Of a stretch of 64,000 nt of DNA, positions 7,894 through 17,100 are shown in pieces. The position numbers and the translations under genes were made by a program. The notes below the pieces were generated by a model. The model searched no databases and was not told where the DNA came from. It was given only the letters and a program-made list of their open reading frames with translations. Origin of the DNA: Bacillus sp. ISL-41 (GTDB lineage: Bacteria > Bacillota > Bacilli > Bacillales > Cytobacillaceae); contig NZ_JAGGQP010000034.1 of the NCBI RefSeq assembly GCF_018613235.1, positions 62,001-126,000 of the forward strand. Reading direction: 5' to 3'. Each line of letters begins with the position of its first letter. Positions within the stretch are counted from its first letter, which is position 1.

Positions 7894-9093
7894 TTAATCT
7901 GCCTTGATTGGCACAACTTTTCCGTCCTCAATCGCTGCTACAATAAGCTCGGCTTCAAACCCGCCATTCGGGTCAATCTTTGGAATGACATATACTTTTT
8001 TGTCTTCTGGCAGATTATCCAGGCCATCCTGCATATGGGCCATGATTTTTTCAGGGTCATCCACAGATCCTGCTGCTTTTATCGCTTCTGCGAAGGCATA
8101 CATCGCGATATAATTCAAGCCAGCTTCAGAACCTGGGTCCTCATTGTGTTTAGCCTGATAGTTCTTAACAAATTCAGGAATGCCGGGACTGTCAGAATTG
8201 ACGAGTGGCATAACACCAATTGCTCCATTCAAGACGTCGTAAGAACCAGTTACCTTCTTCATCTCATCGAACTTTGCCTGGTCCATAACAATGAATCCAC
8301 CTTTGAAGCCAAGTTCTCTGGCTTGTTTGGCAACTTTTGCTGTTGGCTCGGACGGTCCGCCGATAAATAATACATCAGGCTTCTCCTTCAGGGCATTTGT
8401 AATGATCGTGAAGAAATCGGTATCTTTCGCGAAGTCAATCGAAGAGTTATACACAACTTTCCCGCCTGCCTTTTCCCAGTGTGGCTGCAGCTTTTCTGCC
8501 CAATCCTTACCGTATTGTGAAGCAGTCGGAAGGAAGGCGATTTTCTTGCCGAATTTCTCCATTGAATAATTTGTGAATGGCTCAAGATAGCCATCATAAC
8601 GAGGAGGTATTCTGACCGTTAATTTATTGCCGCCTTCTGTTACCTTAGGTTCACTAGTGTAGGCGCCAATGATGAATTTTTCCTGTTGGTTAAACACCTG
8701 CATTGCAGCCACACCGCCGCTGTGCGGTGTGAAGATAATCGGCGTCTTGTTCTCCTGCATCAATCTCTTGGCATTCGCTCCCGCTTCATTCGGCAAATAT
8801 TTGTCATCCAGGGAGACGACATTGAATTTATATTTCTTGCCATTTACTTCGACTCCACCGGCATTGTTAATTTCCTCGGCTGCCATTTGGACGCCATTCA
8901 ATGTCCGTTCTCCGTAAAAGGCTGCCGGTCCGCTCAACGGCCCTGTATATCCAATATTAATCGTTCCTTCCCCTGCTTCAGCATCAGTTTCTGTTCCTCC
9001 TGTATCTGTTTTTTCAGAGTTGTTGCAAGCGGCAAGGCTGAAAATCAAAGCAAACATCACACTTAAGACTAATAACAGTTTAGACTTCTTCAT
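7894..9093 (-). CDS. livK: Liv/HAAT-type ABC transporter substrate-binding lipoprotein
   Basis: A 399-residue secreted lipoprotein. A lysine-rich signal peptide ends in LAAC, so Cys23 would be lipidated. The mature protein begins an acidic/Thr linker and then INIGYTGPLSGPAAFYGERTL, the start of a type I periplasmic-binding fold (peripla_BP_6). It captures ligand outside the membrane for the LivHMGF importer. Family annotation is branched-chain amino acids, but many HAAT receptors bind aromatic or aliphatic acids, and its place at the end of an acyl-CoA catabolic operon argues for an organic acid. Start ATG has AAGGGGG upstream. It is separated from livF by 88 bp, the longest gap between the five transport genes. 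Confidence 0.85.
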   Translation of the reverse strand: MKKSKLLLVLSVMFALIFSLAACNNSEKTDTGGTETDAEAGEGTINIGYTGPLSGPAAFYGERTLNGVQMAAEEINNAGGVEVNGKKYKFNVVSLDDKYLPNEAGANAKRLMQENKTPIIFTPHSGGVAAMQVFNQQEKFIIGAYTSEPKVTEGGNKLTVRIPPRYDGYLEPFTNYSMEKFGKKIAFLPTASQYGKDWAEKLQPHWEKAGGKVVYNSSIDFAKDTDFFTIITNALKEKPDVLFIGGPSEPTAKVAKQARELGFKGGFIVMDQAKFDEMKKVTGSYDVLNGAIGVMPLVNSDSPGIPEFVKNYQAKHNEDPGSEAGLNYIAMYAFAEAIKAAGSVDDPEKIMAHMQDGLDNLPEDKKVYVIPKIDPNGGFEAELIVAAIEDGKVVPIKAD

Positions 9094-9181
9094 TTGTTTT
9101 CCCCCTTAATTTGTTTTCTTAATATTCAGAAACATTATTGTAAACCGCTTCACAACCACCTCCCTATAGACAGATGTCGTA

Positions 9182-9889
9182 TTAAGCACCTATATAAGCT
9201 TTCTTAATCTCATCATTCGCAAACAGTTCCTCTGAAGTACCTTCCAGGACAACTTCTCCGTTTTCAAACACATAGCCCTTATCTGCAATTTTCAATGCTG
9301 CATTGGCATTTTGTTCCGCAAGCAGAATCGTGGTACCCTCGCGATTGATGGTCTTAATCACTTCAAACATCTGCTCAACAATCAACGGAGCGAGCCCGAT
9401 GGAAGGTTCGTCGAGAAGCATCAGCTTCGGTTTTGCCATCAGTGCTCTGCCAATCGCAAGCATTTGCTGCTGTCCACCACTCAGTGAACCGGCCATATCA
9501 TCCTGTTTCTCTTCTAAAATAGGGAAAAGTTCAAATACGTGTTTCATCGACTGCTTTATCCCTTTCTTATGCTTTCTATGGACATAGGCTCCCATCTTCA
9601 AATTCTCTTCTACTGTCATTGAAGGGAACAGTTTACGCCCTTCTGCACACTGGACAATGCCTGACTGGACAATTTTATCAGGAGAGCGTTTGTTGAGAGA
9701 TTGGCCTTCAAATTCGATACTTCCAGCAGATGCTTTGTTCAGCCCGCTGATCGTCTTGAATATGGTGCTTTTCCCTGCGCCGTTCGCCCCTAACAAAACA
9801 ACGATTTGACCAGGATGAACCTCCAGATGAACATTCTGGACAGCTGTGAAGCTGCCGTATTTTACTGAAACATCCTGCAGTTTAAGCAC
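9182..9889 (-). CDS. livF: Liv-type ABC transporter ATP-binding protein LivF
   Basis: A 235-residue cytosolic ATPase with Walker A GANGAGKST, signature LSGGQQQ and Walker B LMLLDEPS followed by IGLAP, the standard LivF pattern. It energises import with LivG. The start is the GTG behind GGGAGGG, which gives the usual LKLQDVSVKYG beginning; the start overlaps the last 8 nt of livG, so the two are translationally coupled. A 14-residue upstream extension would have no ribosome binding site. Confidence 0.9.
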   Translation of the reverse strand: MLKLQDVSVKYGSFTAVQNVHLEVHPGQIVVLLGANGAGKSTIFKTISGLNKASAGSIEFEGQSLNKRSPDKIVQSGIVQCAEGRKLFPSMTVEENLKMGAYVHRKHKKGIKQSMKHVFELFPILEEKQDDMAGSLSGGQQQMLAIGRALMAKPKLMLLDEPSIGLAPLIVEQMFEVIKTINREGTTILLAEQNANAALKIADKGYVFENGEVVLEGTSEELFANDEIKKAYIGA

Positions 9890-10646
9890 TGGCGCTCCCT
9901 CCCAGGTAAGCCTTGATGACAGCGGGATCATTCCTGATTTCGTCCGCAGTACCCTCAGCGATTTTCTCCCCGTAGTTGAGAACCATGATCTTATCTGCCA
10001 GCTTCATGATCATTTGCATTTTGTGCTCAATCAGACAGACAGTGATCCCGCTATCAACCATTTTTTTCATTAATTGAGCCAGCCCCTCTGTTTCATCAGG
10101 ATTGACGCCGGCTGCAGGCTCATCAAGAAAAACAATTTCCGGTTCCGTTGCGAGGGCCAGTGCAAAGGCCGTGCGCTTCTTCTCTTCCTGAGTCAGGCTG
10201 CCAACCAATTTCCCGGCAACCTTTTCCAAACCGGTAAAACGAATCACTTCAAGTGCTTTTTCACGGCATTGTTCTTCTTCTCTTTTCAGCCTCTTTGATC
10301 TTAAAACAGCATCAAGTAAATTTGATTTTGTCCTTAATCTGTGTCCGACTATTACATTGTCAAGTACAGTTGACTGTTCAAACAGATTGGTTGTTTGAAA
10401 GGTGCGTGCGATTCCCAATTCAGCTATTTTATTAGGAGGCATATTGGTGACATCCTGGCCTTTCAGAATAATGCTGCCTGAGCTCGGAGGATGGAAGCCG
10501 CTGATTAAATTAAAAAAAGTGGATTTTCCGGCACCATTAGGTCCGATGATTGCATTGATCTTTCCTTTTTCAACAGTAAAATCAACGTTGTTCACTGCTG
10601 TCAAACCGCCAAATTTCTTCGATAAGTTCTTTGTTTCAAGGAACAT
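9882..10646 (-). CDS. livG: Liv-type ABC transporter ATP-binding protein LivG
   Basis: A 254-residue ATPase of the HAAT importer. Walker A is GPNGAGKST, Walker B IVFLDEPAAG, and the LivG-specific NP insertion (VNPDETEGLA) and H-loop IEHKM are present. Oddly, the ABC signature region reads GSLTQEEKKRTAFAL where LivG normally has LSYGQQRRLEIARAL, so this subunit may contribute a degenerate composite site. The start is the ATG behind AAGGAGGGG, 2 nt after the livM stop. Confidence 0.88.
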   Translation of the reverse strand: MFLETKNLSKKFGGLTAVNNVDFTVEKGKINAIIGPNGAGKSTFFNLISGFHPPSSGSIILKGQDVTNMPPNKIAELGIARTFQTTNLFEQSTVLDNVIVGHRLRTKSNLLDAVLRSKRLKREEEQCREKALEVIRFTGLEKVAGKLVGSLTQEEKKRTAFALALATEPEIVFLDEPAAGVNPDETEGLAQLMKKMVDSGITVCLIEHKMQMIMKLADKIMVLNYGEKIAEGTADEIRNDPAVIKAYLGGSASA

Positions 10647-10648
10647 TC

Positions 10649-11671
10649 TTACCCCTCCTTCACCTGATTTTCCGCAGCTATTGTGCTTTGTGAAAACCGT
10701 TCGTCCAGCTTGTCTTGTGCAAGCTTTTTCTCCGCACGTTTTGCATTCCATCCAGCAATCGATCCGGCAATTCCCCGAGGGTAAAAGATCACAAGCAGTG
10801 TGAGAATCGGACCAAAAATAAGCATGCGGTAATCCTGGAGAAATTGCAGCTGCTGTGAAATCCAGACGACCAAAACAGTTCCCACGATTGGGCCTGAAAG
10901 CGTGCCGATTCCGCCAATCAACAGGTAGGTCAGCAAATCAAACGTGATGACGATGTTGCCGATATCAGGACCGATGAAGCGGATGAATGAAGCATAGAGA
11001 GCTCCTGATAACCCGGCAAAAAATGTTGAGAGTACGAATGCTTCAAGTTTATTTTTCATAGTGGATATACCGATGGTTTGTGCCAGGTCCTCACTATTGC
11101 GAATAGCAATGTAAGTCCTTCCAGTAAGAGAATGCACAATACGGTAAACAATCAGGATGACAACAAGCAGGATAGCGAGGACTAGGTAGTATTGTGATAA
11201 GGGTGTCTCAAAGGAAATCGGCCCAATGTTTGCCGGTGCCGGAATTCCGATCAGTCCACGGACGCCCTCTGTTAAGCTGTCCCACTTATCAATGACAAGA
11301 TAAAGGATATATCCTACACAAAGCGTATAAATGGCAAAGAAGTGCTCTTTTGTCCTTAATGCAATCAGGCCAACCAAAAACCCAATAATGCTGGTGATGA
11401 TCAGGGCGAGAACAAATGCCAGCCAGAAATTCATCTGCGCTTTTACAGTCAGAAGGCCTAAGGAATAGGCACCAACAGCAAAGAATCCTGCATGTGCCAG
11501 TGATAGATACCCTGTATATCCGGCTAATAGATTAAGCCCGTAGACACCAATCATCCAGATGAATGAGAGAGTCATAACATGGATGAAATAGTCATTTTGC
11601 GTCACAAATGGAAAGGCGATGGCAAGAAGCACAAGGGTCATTATGATATTCCGTTTATTAATGAACTTCAC
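10649..11671 (-). CDS. livM: Liv-type ABC transporter permease LivM
   Basis: A 340-residue inner-membrane permease with about 9-10 hydrophobic segments. The motif YGLNLLAGYTGYLSLAHAGFFAVGAY near residue 45-70 is typical of LivM, as is the EAA-like LIGGIGTLSGPIVGT. It starts with GTG behind a G-rich ribosome binding site, 2 nt after the livH stop, and forms the translocation pore with LivH. The C-terminal tail is basic and hydrophilic (KRAEKKLAQDKL). Confidence 0.9.
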   Translation of the reverse strand: MKFINKRNIIMTLVLLAIAFPFVTQNDYFIHVMTLSFIWMIGVYGLNLLAGYTGYLSLAHAGFFAVGAYSLGLLTVKAQMNFWLAFVLALIITSIIGFLVGLIALRTKEHFFAIYTLCVGYILYLVIDKWDSLTEGVRGLIGIPAPANIGPISFETPLSQYYLVLAILLVVILIVYRIVHSLTGRTYIAIRNSEDLAQTIGISTMKNKLEAFVLSTFFAGLSGALYASFIRFIGPDIGNIVITFDLLTYLLIGGIGTLSGPIVGTVLVVWISQQLQFLQDYRMLIFGPILTLLVIFYPRGIAGSIAGWNAKRAEKKLAQDKLDERFSQSTIAAENQVKEG

Positions 11672-11673
11672 AA

Positions 11674-12537
11674 CTAGTGCCCCCCCTTTGCAAAGAGACC
11701 AGTTGGTTTTACTGATAGAATGATCACCAGAAGGATGAACGCGATAATATCTTTATAATCATTTGATATATACGTTGCACCCAGGCTTTCACTGAAACCT
11801 AGAATGTAACCGCCGATGATGGCTCCTGGAATGCTGCCCATACCGCCAAGAATGATGATGACAAATGCTTTTAAGATGACGAGCTGTCCCATGCCGGGAA
11901 AAACCAGGTTGATCGGCGCAGCCAGAGAACTGGCAATCGCCGCAAGCCCTCCGGATATCAGGAACGTCAGCATCGCGACCCGGTTCGTATTGATGCCCAC
12001 AAGGTTAGCTCCGTCACGGTCCTGTGACATGGCGATGATGGATGCCCCTGTATACGTCTTTTTCAGGAAAAGATAAAGCAGAACCATCACAGCAATCGCC
12101 GCAATGATGATCAGCAGTCTTTGCATAGTAAAGGTCAAACCGAATAACTGGATGACCTGGCCATATGGCGTTGGCATTGTTTGATAGTCCGCTCCCCAGA
12201 TATACTGGGCAAAAGCTTCCAGGAACAACAGAATTCCAATGGCGGCAATTTTGTCGTGTATCGGCGGTGCGTGCCGTAATGGGTAAAAAACCAATCGTTC
12301 CATCAGCACGCCAATAAGTCCGACAACAATGACAGAAACAAGGATGGCCAGCCAATAATGAAGGCCATACTGGACCATCATCATCAACGTGATATAGCCA
12401 CCCATCATATACAGGGCACCATGGGCGAAATTCGGAATATGAAGGATACCGTAAACTAGAGTCAGCCCAAGGGCCACCAGTGCATAAACACTTCCTATGG
12501 TAAGCCCATTGAACAGCTGCTGAACCAAAATCTCCAT
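11674..12537 (-). CDS. livH: Liv-type ABC transporter permease LivH
   Basis: A 287-residue polytopic permease, partner of LivM. The N-terminal FNGLTIGSVYALVALGLTLV and the C-terminal EAA-like IILGGMGSIPGAIIGGYILG are LivH signatures. ATG start behind AAGGAGG. It lies 45 bp downstream of the acyl-CoA ligase gene on the same strand with no terminator between them, which places the importer in the catabolic operon. Confidence 0.9.
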   Translation of the reverse strand: MEILVQQLFNGLTIGSVYALVALGLTLVYGILHIPNFAHGALYMMGGYITLMMMVQYGLHYWLAILVSVIVVGLIGVLMERLVFYPLRHAPPIHDKIAAIGILLFLEAFAQYIWGADYQTMPTPYGQVIQLFGLTFTMQRLLIIIAAIAVMVLLYLFLKKTYTGASIIAMSQDRDGANLVGINTNRVAMLTFLISGGLAAIASSLAAPINLVFPGMGQLVILKAFVIIILGGMGSIPGAIIGGYILGFSESLGATYISNDYKDIIAFILLVIILSVKPTGLFAKGGH

Positions 12538-12582
12538 CAAGATCCTCCTTAAAATTTGATAGCTGCCTTAGACGGAGTGCTT

Positions 12583-14262
12583 TTACCTTACCTGCTTTTC
12601 AGCCTTTTCCCGTTCTTCCTCCTGTAATTTACGCCATAATATCTTGCCGCTGCTTGTCATGGGGAACTGTGACCTGAACTCGACCTCACGCGGATATTTA
12701 TAGGCCGCCATATGCTGTTTGGACCATTCAATTATTTCATCTTCACTTACTTCACCATCGTACCCCTCATTCAGAATCACGAAGGCCTTCACGGACTCCC
12801 CTCTTCTTGGATCCGGGATACCAACCACCACCGCCTGCTGTATCGCCGGATGTTTGTAAAGATACGATTCCACTTCCGTTGGCCATACCTTATAACCGGA
12901 CGCATTGATCATCCTTTTGACGCGGTCGACCATGAAGTAATATCCTTCTTCATCGAAGCGGCCTATGTCCCCCGTCCTGAAAAACTTTATGCCGTCTATG
13001 TCAATAAATGAATTCCTGTTTTCATCTTCCCTGTTGTAATAGCCAACCATTACCTGAGGGCCATTCACAACAATTTCCCCAATCTCTCCTGCACCAAGTT
13101 CTTTTCCGGTTGATGGTTCAATAACTCTTGCATCGACATCAAAAGACGGGATTCCAAGACATTGCATTTTTGGCCTGTCAGGCGGGTTAAAGTGGGTCTG
13201 GGCAATTGTTTCTGAAAGTCCGTAGCCTTCCACAAACCTCAGGCCTGTTAGTTTGTACAGTTTTTCTCCAACAGCCTCAGGGAGCGCTGCACCGCCGCCT
13301 GATATCGAGGTTAATGTTGCTATATCCTCTTGTTTCAGTTTGGGATTTGCAAGGAAGTCGACAATCATGGTTGCAATTGCCACCCAGTGCGTGCATCCCT
13401 GCGATTGAATCAGTTCAACTGCTGCCTCGCGGTTCCATCTTGTCATCAGCACCATTGTGCTGCCTGAATAGATTGGCATATGCATACTGTGGACCATTCC
13501 GGTAACATGGAACAATGGCAAGGTGGTTAAATGAACCGCACTGGTGGTAGAACTCGACCAGTGATAGGCGCCGATTGTATTCGCCTGGACGGTTCGGTTC
13601 GTATGCATGCAGCCTTTGGGCAGCCCAGTTGTTCCAGAAGTATAAGGCAGCACAACAAGGTCATCTGCCCTGGTCGTATGCTTTCCAGGTTCATACTGTG
13701 CCGCAATGGCTTCCTTCCAGTGGAAGTGACCCGGCTGGTCGTAAATCTTTCTTGCTGCCTCCGCCTCCGGGGGCACTGTTCCGTTGAAACCATCCCCTTT
13801 ATAATCAGAATAAGCGGCAACTACCACATTATTTAACGGAGTTGTTCCTATAAGCGGCTCAACCTTGTCATAAAGCTCCTGGCCAACTAGTGCGGAATTG
13901 ATGCCGCAATCCTTGATATAAAAGCTCAGCTCTTCTGCGGTCAGCATGGGATTGATGGGCACCACGACTGCATCTGCTCTTGATATGGCATAGAATCCAA
14001 TCACAAATTGCGGGGAGTTCTGCATAAATAACAGAACTCTTTCACCTTTTGCAACACCCAGCTTCTGCTGAAGGAAGCCTGCAAGGGCGTTGACTTCCTC
14101 ATCAAGCTCCTTGTATGAAATTGTATTGCCATAATAGTAGATCGCACTCTGGTCAGGGTATCTCGCTGCACTGACTTTTAAATTTTTATAGAGTGATGTT
14201 TCTGGCAATTTCAGAGATTTAGAGATTTTCGGCCAATGCTCAAAATGAAGATTAGGCATCAT
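12583..14262 (-). CDS. AMP-forming acyl-CoA synthetase (fatty-acid-CoA ligase family)
   Basis: A 559-residue ANL-superfamily adenylating enzyme that activates a carboxylic acid to its CoA thioester. The P-loop-like motif is PYTSGTTGLPKGCMHTN, then GYGLSET, the RTGDIGRFDEEGYYF hinge and the C-terminal catalytic Lys in SSGKILWRKL. Substrate range cannot be read from sequence, but operon context suggests the acid imported by the adjacent Liv system. Two adjacent ATG codons follow AAGGAGG; the upstream one is used. It is 17 bp downstream of the esterase gene. Confidence 0.85.
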   Translation of the reverse strand: MMPNLHFEHWPKISKSLKLPETSLYKNLKVSAARYPDQSAIYYYGNTISYKELDEEVNALAGFLQQKLGVAKGERVLLFMQNSPQFVIGFYAISRADAVVVPINPMLTAEELSFYIKDCGINSALVGQELYDKVEPLIGTTPLNNVVVAAYSDYKGDGFNGTVPPEAEAARKIYDQPGHFHWKEAIAAQYEPGKHTTRADDLVVLPYTSGTTGLPKGCMHTNRTVQANTIGAYHWSSSTTSAVHLTTLPLFHVTGMVHSMHMPIYSGSTMVLMTRWNREAAVELIQSQGCTHWVAIATMIVDFLANPKLKQEDIATLTSISGGGAALPEAVGEKLYKLTGLRFVEGYGLSETIAQTHFNPPDRPKMQCLGIPSFDVDARVIEPSTGKELGAGEIGEIVVNGPQVMVGYYNREDENRNSFIDIDGIKFFRTGDIGRFDEEGYYFMVDRVKRMINASGYKVWPTEVESYLYKHPAIQQAVVVGIPDPRRGESVKAFVILNEGYDGEVSEDEIIEWSKQHMAAYKYPREVEFRSQFPMTSSGKILWRKLQEEEREKAEKQVR

Positions 14263-14278
14263 TCATTCCTCCTTTTTT

Positions 14279-15232
14279 TTACTCAACTGGTTTAAGGGAT
14301 CTTCTGTTCTTAAAGACTTCTGCTGCATCTTTAATGGATTTCTTGCCGTCTGGCAGAAATTCAGTCATTCCCAGGAAACCATGGAGCATTCCTGGAACGC
14401 ACACATATTCTGTTTCTACTCCGGCATTTTTCAGTTTCATGGCAAAGTGTTCACCGCCATCGCATAAAGGGTCAAGCTCTGCTGTCATAATAAAAGCTGG
14501 CGGAAGTTTTTCAGTTACATCATCAGGAATCAGCAAAGGTGCGGCAAGAGGGTTTTGTGTATCGGCTGTTGTGTTCAGGTATTGTTCACGGAACCAGTTC
14601 ATTGTGGACTTTGTTAAATAATAGCCTTCGCCGTATTTTTCATAAGATGGAGTATATTCAAAGCCTGTAGATGGGTAAAACAGCATTTGGTAAGCAATCG
14701 GCGGTGTCTGCCTTTCTAATGAAAGAAAGCTGACAGCAGCTGCAAGATTTCCTCCTGCACTATCACCTGCGACTGCGATAAAGTTTTCATCGATATTCAG
14801 CTCATCAGCGTTTTCAAACACCCATTTAGCAGCTAGATATGAATCTTCAACTGCTGCCGGGAATTTGCTTTCAGGTGCAAGACTGTAATCCACAGAAACG
14901 ACTATACATTCAGCTTCATTTGATAAGGTGTGGCAGAGGGCATCATGTGTTTCAATGTTGCCGATCACCCAGCCGCCTCCATGGTAGTAAACAATGGCGG
15001 GCAGCTTTGACTCTTCTGTTCTCTCGGGCGTATAAATCCTGATCTTTATTTCTCCGTTAAATCCATTAATCTTCCGGTCTTCTGTTTTTACATGTTTTTC
15101 AGCTCTGCTCATTTGTTTAGCAGATTGTTCAAATCCCTTTCTCGCTTCATCCAATGGCAGCTGTTCAAGTGGCGGAACAGGGTTGTTGGCGAATGCTTCG
15201 AGCAGCGCTTTTACTTCAGGTTTTAATTGCAT
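14279..15232 (-). CDS. Alpha/beta hydrolase, hormone-sensitive-lipase-like esterase
   Basis: A 317-residue family IV carboxylesterase. The oxyanion-hole motif is YYHGGGWVIG, the nucleophile elbow GDSAGGN, and the acid and base lie in DPLCDGG and MLHGFLGM. These cytosolic enzymes hydrolyse short-to-medium acyl esters or lactones. In this operon it could liberate the acid that the next gene's acyl-CoA ligase activates. The start ATG follows GAGGAGGAG. A perfect cre-like sequence lies just upstream of its ribosome binding site. Confidence 0.85.
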   Translation of the reverse strand: MQLKPEVKALLEAFANNPVPPLEQLPLDEARKGFEQSAKQMSRAEKHVKTEDRKINGFNGEIKIRIYTPERTEESKLPAIVYYHGGGWVIGNIETHDALCHTLSNEAECIVVSVDYSLAPESKFPAAVEDSYLAAKWVFENADELNIDENFIAVAGDSAGGNLAAAVSFLSLERQTPPIAYQMLFYPSTGFEYTPSYEKYGEGYYLTKSTMNWFREQYLNTTADTQNPLAAPLLIPDDVTEKLPPAFIMTAELDPLCDGGEHFAMKLKNAGVETEYVCVPGMLHGFLGMTEFLPDGKKSIKDAAEVFKNRRSLKPVE

Positions 15233-15250
15233 ATACTCTCCTCCTCTTTA

Positions 15251-15264
15251 TGTAAACGCTATCA
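15251..15264. promoter_or_regulatory. CcpA cre-like site inside the operon
   Basis: TGTAAACGCTATCA matches the catabolite-responsive element pattern TGWNANCGNTNWCA on both strands. It lies between the ComB-like gene and the esterase gene, where bound CcpA would act as a roadblock under good carbon supply. Confidence 0.5.
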
Positions 15265-15266
15265 TT

Positions 15267-15998
15267 TTATACTGCGATGATCCTTTTTTTATCTATAAGC
15301 ATAGGTACCTTTATAAATATATTTTGCTGGGAAACGAATTCAAGTTCCTTTTCAAACCCATGTTTACTCAGCATCCGTCCGACTCGGGAAGCTTTTAAAA
15401 TATCATCACTATTTTGATTGTGCCCATGGTAGAAACTGTACGCAGCATAGGCTGAATCAGTTAGAAAGAACTCGCCGCCGAATTGCTGGATGAGGGCGTC
15501 AATAAAGCAGCCCGCTCCCTGGAAATCTTCTACATTAAATTCATTGGAAGAACCTGAGCAGACAACCACAATCGTCTCATCCTGATATCCCTTTATAATA
15601 TGGTTGGCAACTGCCTTGCAGTTCAACAGGGACGTAGCATATACTGCTTTGGCATCCGCAGAATTTTTGAGCGCGACCGTTCCATTAGTGGTAGATAGTA
15701 TGACAGTTTTTCCCTCAATTTTTTCTTTCAATTCCAGAGGATTAGGAGAAAGAAACCCGTCGATCGTTTTTCCTTGATATTCTCCAACGAGAACGAAACT
15801 GTCTTTACCCCTGCCGGCAGCTTCCTGTTCAGCAGCCTTTCCATCGAGGACTGGGATTACTTCTTTCGCGCCGAACTGAAGTGCTGACGCGATAGTAGAT
15901 GTTGCCAGCAGTACATCGAAAACAACAGCGATTTTGTTGTCGGCCATTTTCTGTCTATCGATGTCCTCTTTTTTTAGCAAAAGGTGGACCTTCATCAT
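15267..15998 (-). CDS. 2-phosphosulfolactate phosphatase (ComB) family protein
   Basis: A 243-residue protein of the ComB fold. Signatures are VVFDVLLATSTIASAL near the N terminus, LSTTNGT in the middle and GAGCFIDAL toward the end. Characterised members are Mg-dependent phosphatases that make sulfolactate in coenzyme M synthesis. No other coenzyme M gene is present, so a different phosphoester is likely. It lies 16 bp downstream of an APH-like kinase gene in the same operon, which hints that it removes a phosphate from a side product of that kinase (inference). Start ATG with GAAGG/AAAGGG upstream. Confidence 0.8.
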   Translation of the reverse strand: MMKVHLLLKKEDIDRQKMADNKIAVVFDVLLATSTIASALQFGAKEVIPVLDGKAAEQEAAGRGKDSFVLVGEYQGKTIDGFLSPNPLELKEKIEGKTVILSTTNGTVALKNSADAKAVYATSLLNCKAVANHIIKGYQDETIVVVCSGSSNEFNVEDFQGAGCFIDALIQQFGGEFFLTDSAYAAYSFYHGHNQNSDDILKASRVGRMLSKHGFEKELEFVSQQNIFIKVPMLIDKKRIIAV

Positions 15999-16014
15999 CC
16001 TTCAGCCCTTTCTG

Positions 16015-17070
16015 TTATTTTTTTCCTGCAGTGTAAAGGGCGTATTGGATCAGGCTGCTGACAAACTTATCAAGGTGTGCAAACCGTGGATCCTTTGTCT
16101 GTCCCTTTTTCCACCTGTAATAGATTTGCTGGCAAATGACTGCAAGCTTGAAATAAGCAAATGTTTGATAAAAATTCATGTTAGCCAGATCCCTGCCGCT
16201 TTTTCTTGCATAGTTCTCCATAAATTCATCACGAGTCATGAACCCAGGTGTTACCGTGACCGGAGGCTTTCCCATCCCTTTTTTCAATAGATCGGAGTCG
16301 TCGGGTTGTATCCAATAGCTCATCGCAACACCCAAATCAGCTAGCGGATCACCAACAGTTGTCATCTCCCAGTCGAATAATCCAACCATTTCGGTCATTT
16401 CCTCATTGAACATGGCATTGTTCAATTTGTAATCATAATGGATAATTGCCGGCGTTTCAGATTCAGACACATTCTTCAGCATCCATTGCTTTAACTGCTC
16501 AACGCCTTGAACGATATCCGTTTCCGCACGCTCATACCTGCGAATCCACCCTATGACCTGCCTTTCCATGAAGCCGTCGGGTTTTGTCATTTCCGTAAGC
16601 TTTGTCTTTGTGTAATCAATGCTGTGCAGCTCAACAAGGTGGTTGACCATTGTTTCTGACAAAGAACTGCATATCTCTCTGCCAGGCGTAATGCCTTCAG
16701 GAAAATCAGTGTCAAGGACAATCCCGCGCTTTCTTTCCATCACAAAAAATGGACTGCCGATGACACTTTCATCAGCAAACAGATAAGGTTCCGGAGCAGC
16801 TGCGAAATGAGGGCTGATCTCTTTCAGGATTTTATATTCCCTTTCCATATCATGCGCTTTTGGTGCCACAGGACCAAGCGGGGGACGCCGCAGGACCGCT
16901 TCCCACTCCCCCATCTTCAGTTGATAGGTTAAATTGGATTTCCCAAAGCTGAATTGCTGGATCGACAGGTTTACTTCAGGAAGATTGTGTAAATGCTCCC
17001 TTAAATAGTTTTCGATCGCGCTGATATCAAGTTCTTCCCCTTGTCTGATTGGAATCGTATCAGAAGCCAT
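16015..17070 (-). CDS. APH-fold phosphotransferase, ACAD10/11 kinase-domain-like
   Basis: A 351-residue kinase of the aminoglycoside-phosphotransferase superfamily. It has a nucleotide-binding N lobe (SFGKSNLTYQL, then AVLRRPPLGPVAPKAHDMEREY), a catalytic loop IHYDYKLNNAMF and a metal-binding LFDWEMTTVGDPLADLG. The LRRPP...AHDMxREY signature is typical of the kinase domain found fused to acyl-CoA dehydrogenase in eukaryotic ACAD10/11 and of bacterial LvaA. Those kinases phosphorylate the hydroxyl of 4-hydroxyacyl-CoA. An ACAD10/11-type dehydrogenase is encoded three genes upstream. Start is the second ATG, best spaced from AGGAGG. Confidence 0.8.
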   Translation of the reverse strand: MASDTIPIRQGEELDISAIENYLREHLHNLPEVNLSIQQFSFGKSNLTYQLKMGEWEAVLRRPPLGPVAPKAHDMEREYKILKEISPHFAAAPEPYLFADESVIGSPFFVMERKRGIVLDTDFPEGITPGREICSSLSETMVNHLVELHSIDYTKTKLTEMTKPDGFMERQVIGWIRRYERAETDIVQGVEQLKQWMLKNVSESETPAIIHYDYKLNNAMFNEEMTEMVGLFDWEMTTVGDPLADLGVAMSYWIQPDDSDLLKKGMGKPPVTVTPGFMTRDEFMENYARKSGRDLANMNFYQTFAYFKLAVICQQIYYRWKKGQTKDPRFAHLDKFVSSLIQYALYTAGKK

Positions 17071-17100
17071 AAGTACCATTCCTCCTTTTAGCCGAAATAT

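Noticed and set aside
9130-9150. cre-like TGTAAACCGCTTCA upstream of the Liv receptor gene
   Set aside because: It has an extra C in the centre compared with the consensus, so the half-sites are out of register.
15267-15998. Coenzyme M biosynthesis gene
   Set aside because: No other coenzyme M genes are in the window and the operon is for acyl-CoA metabolism.
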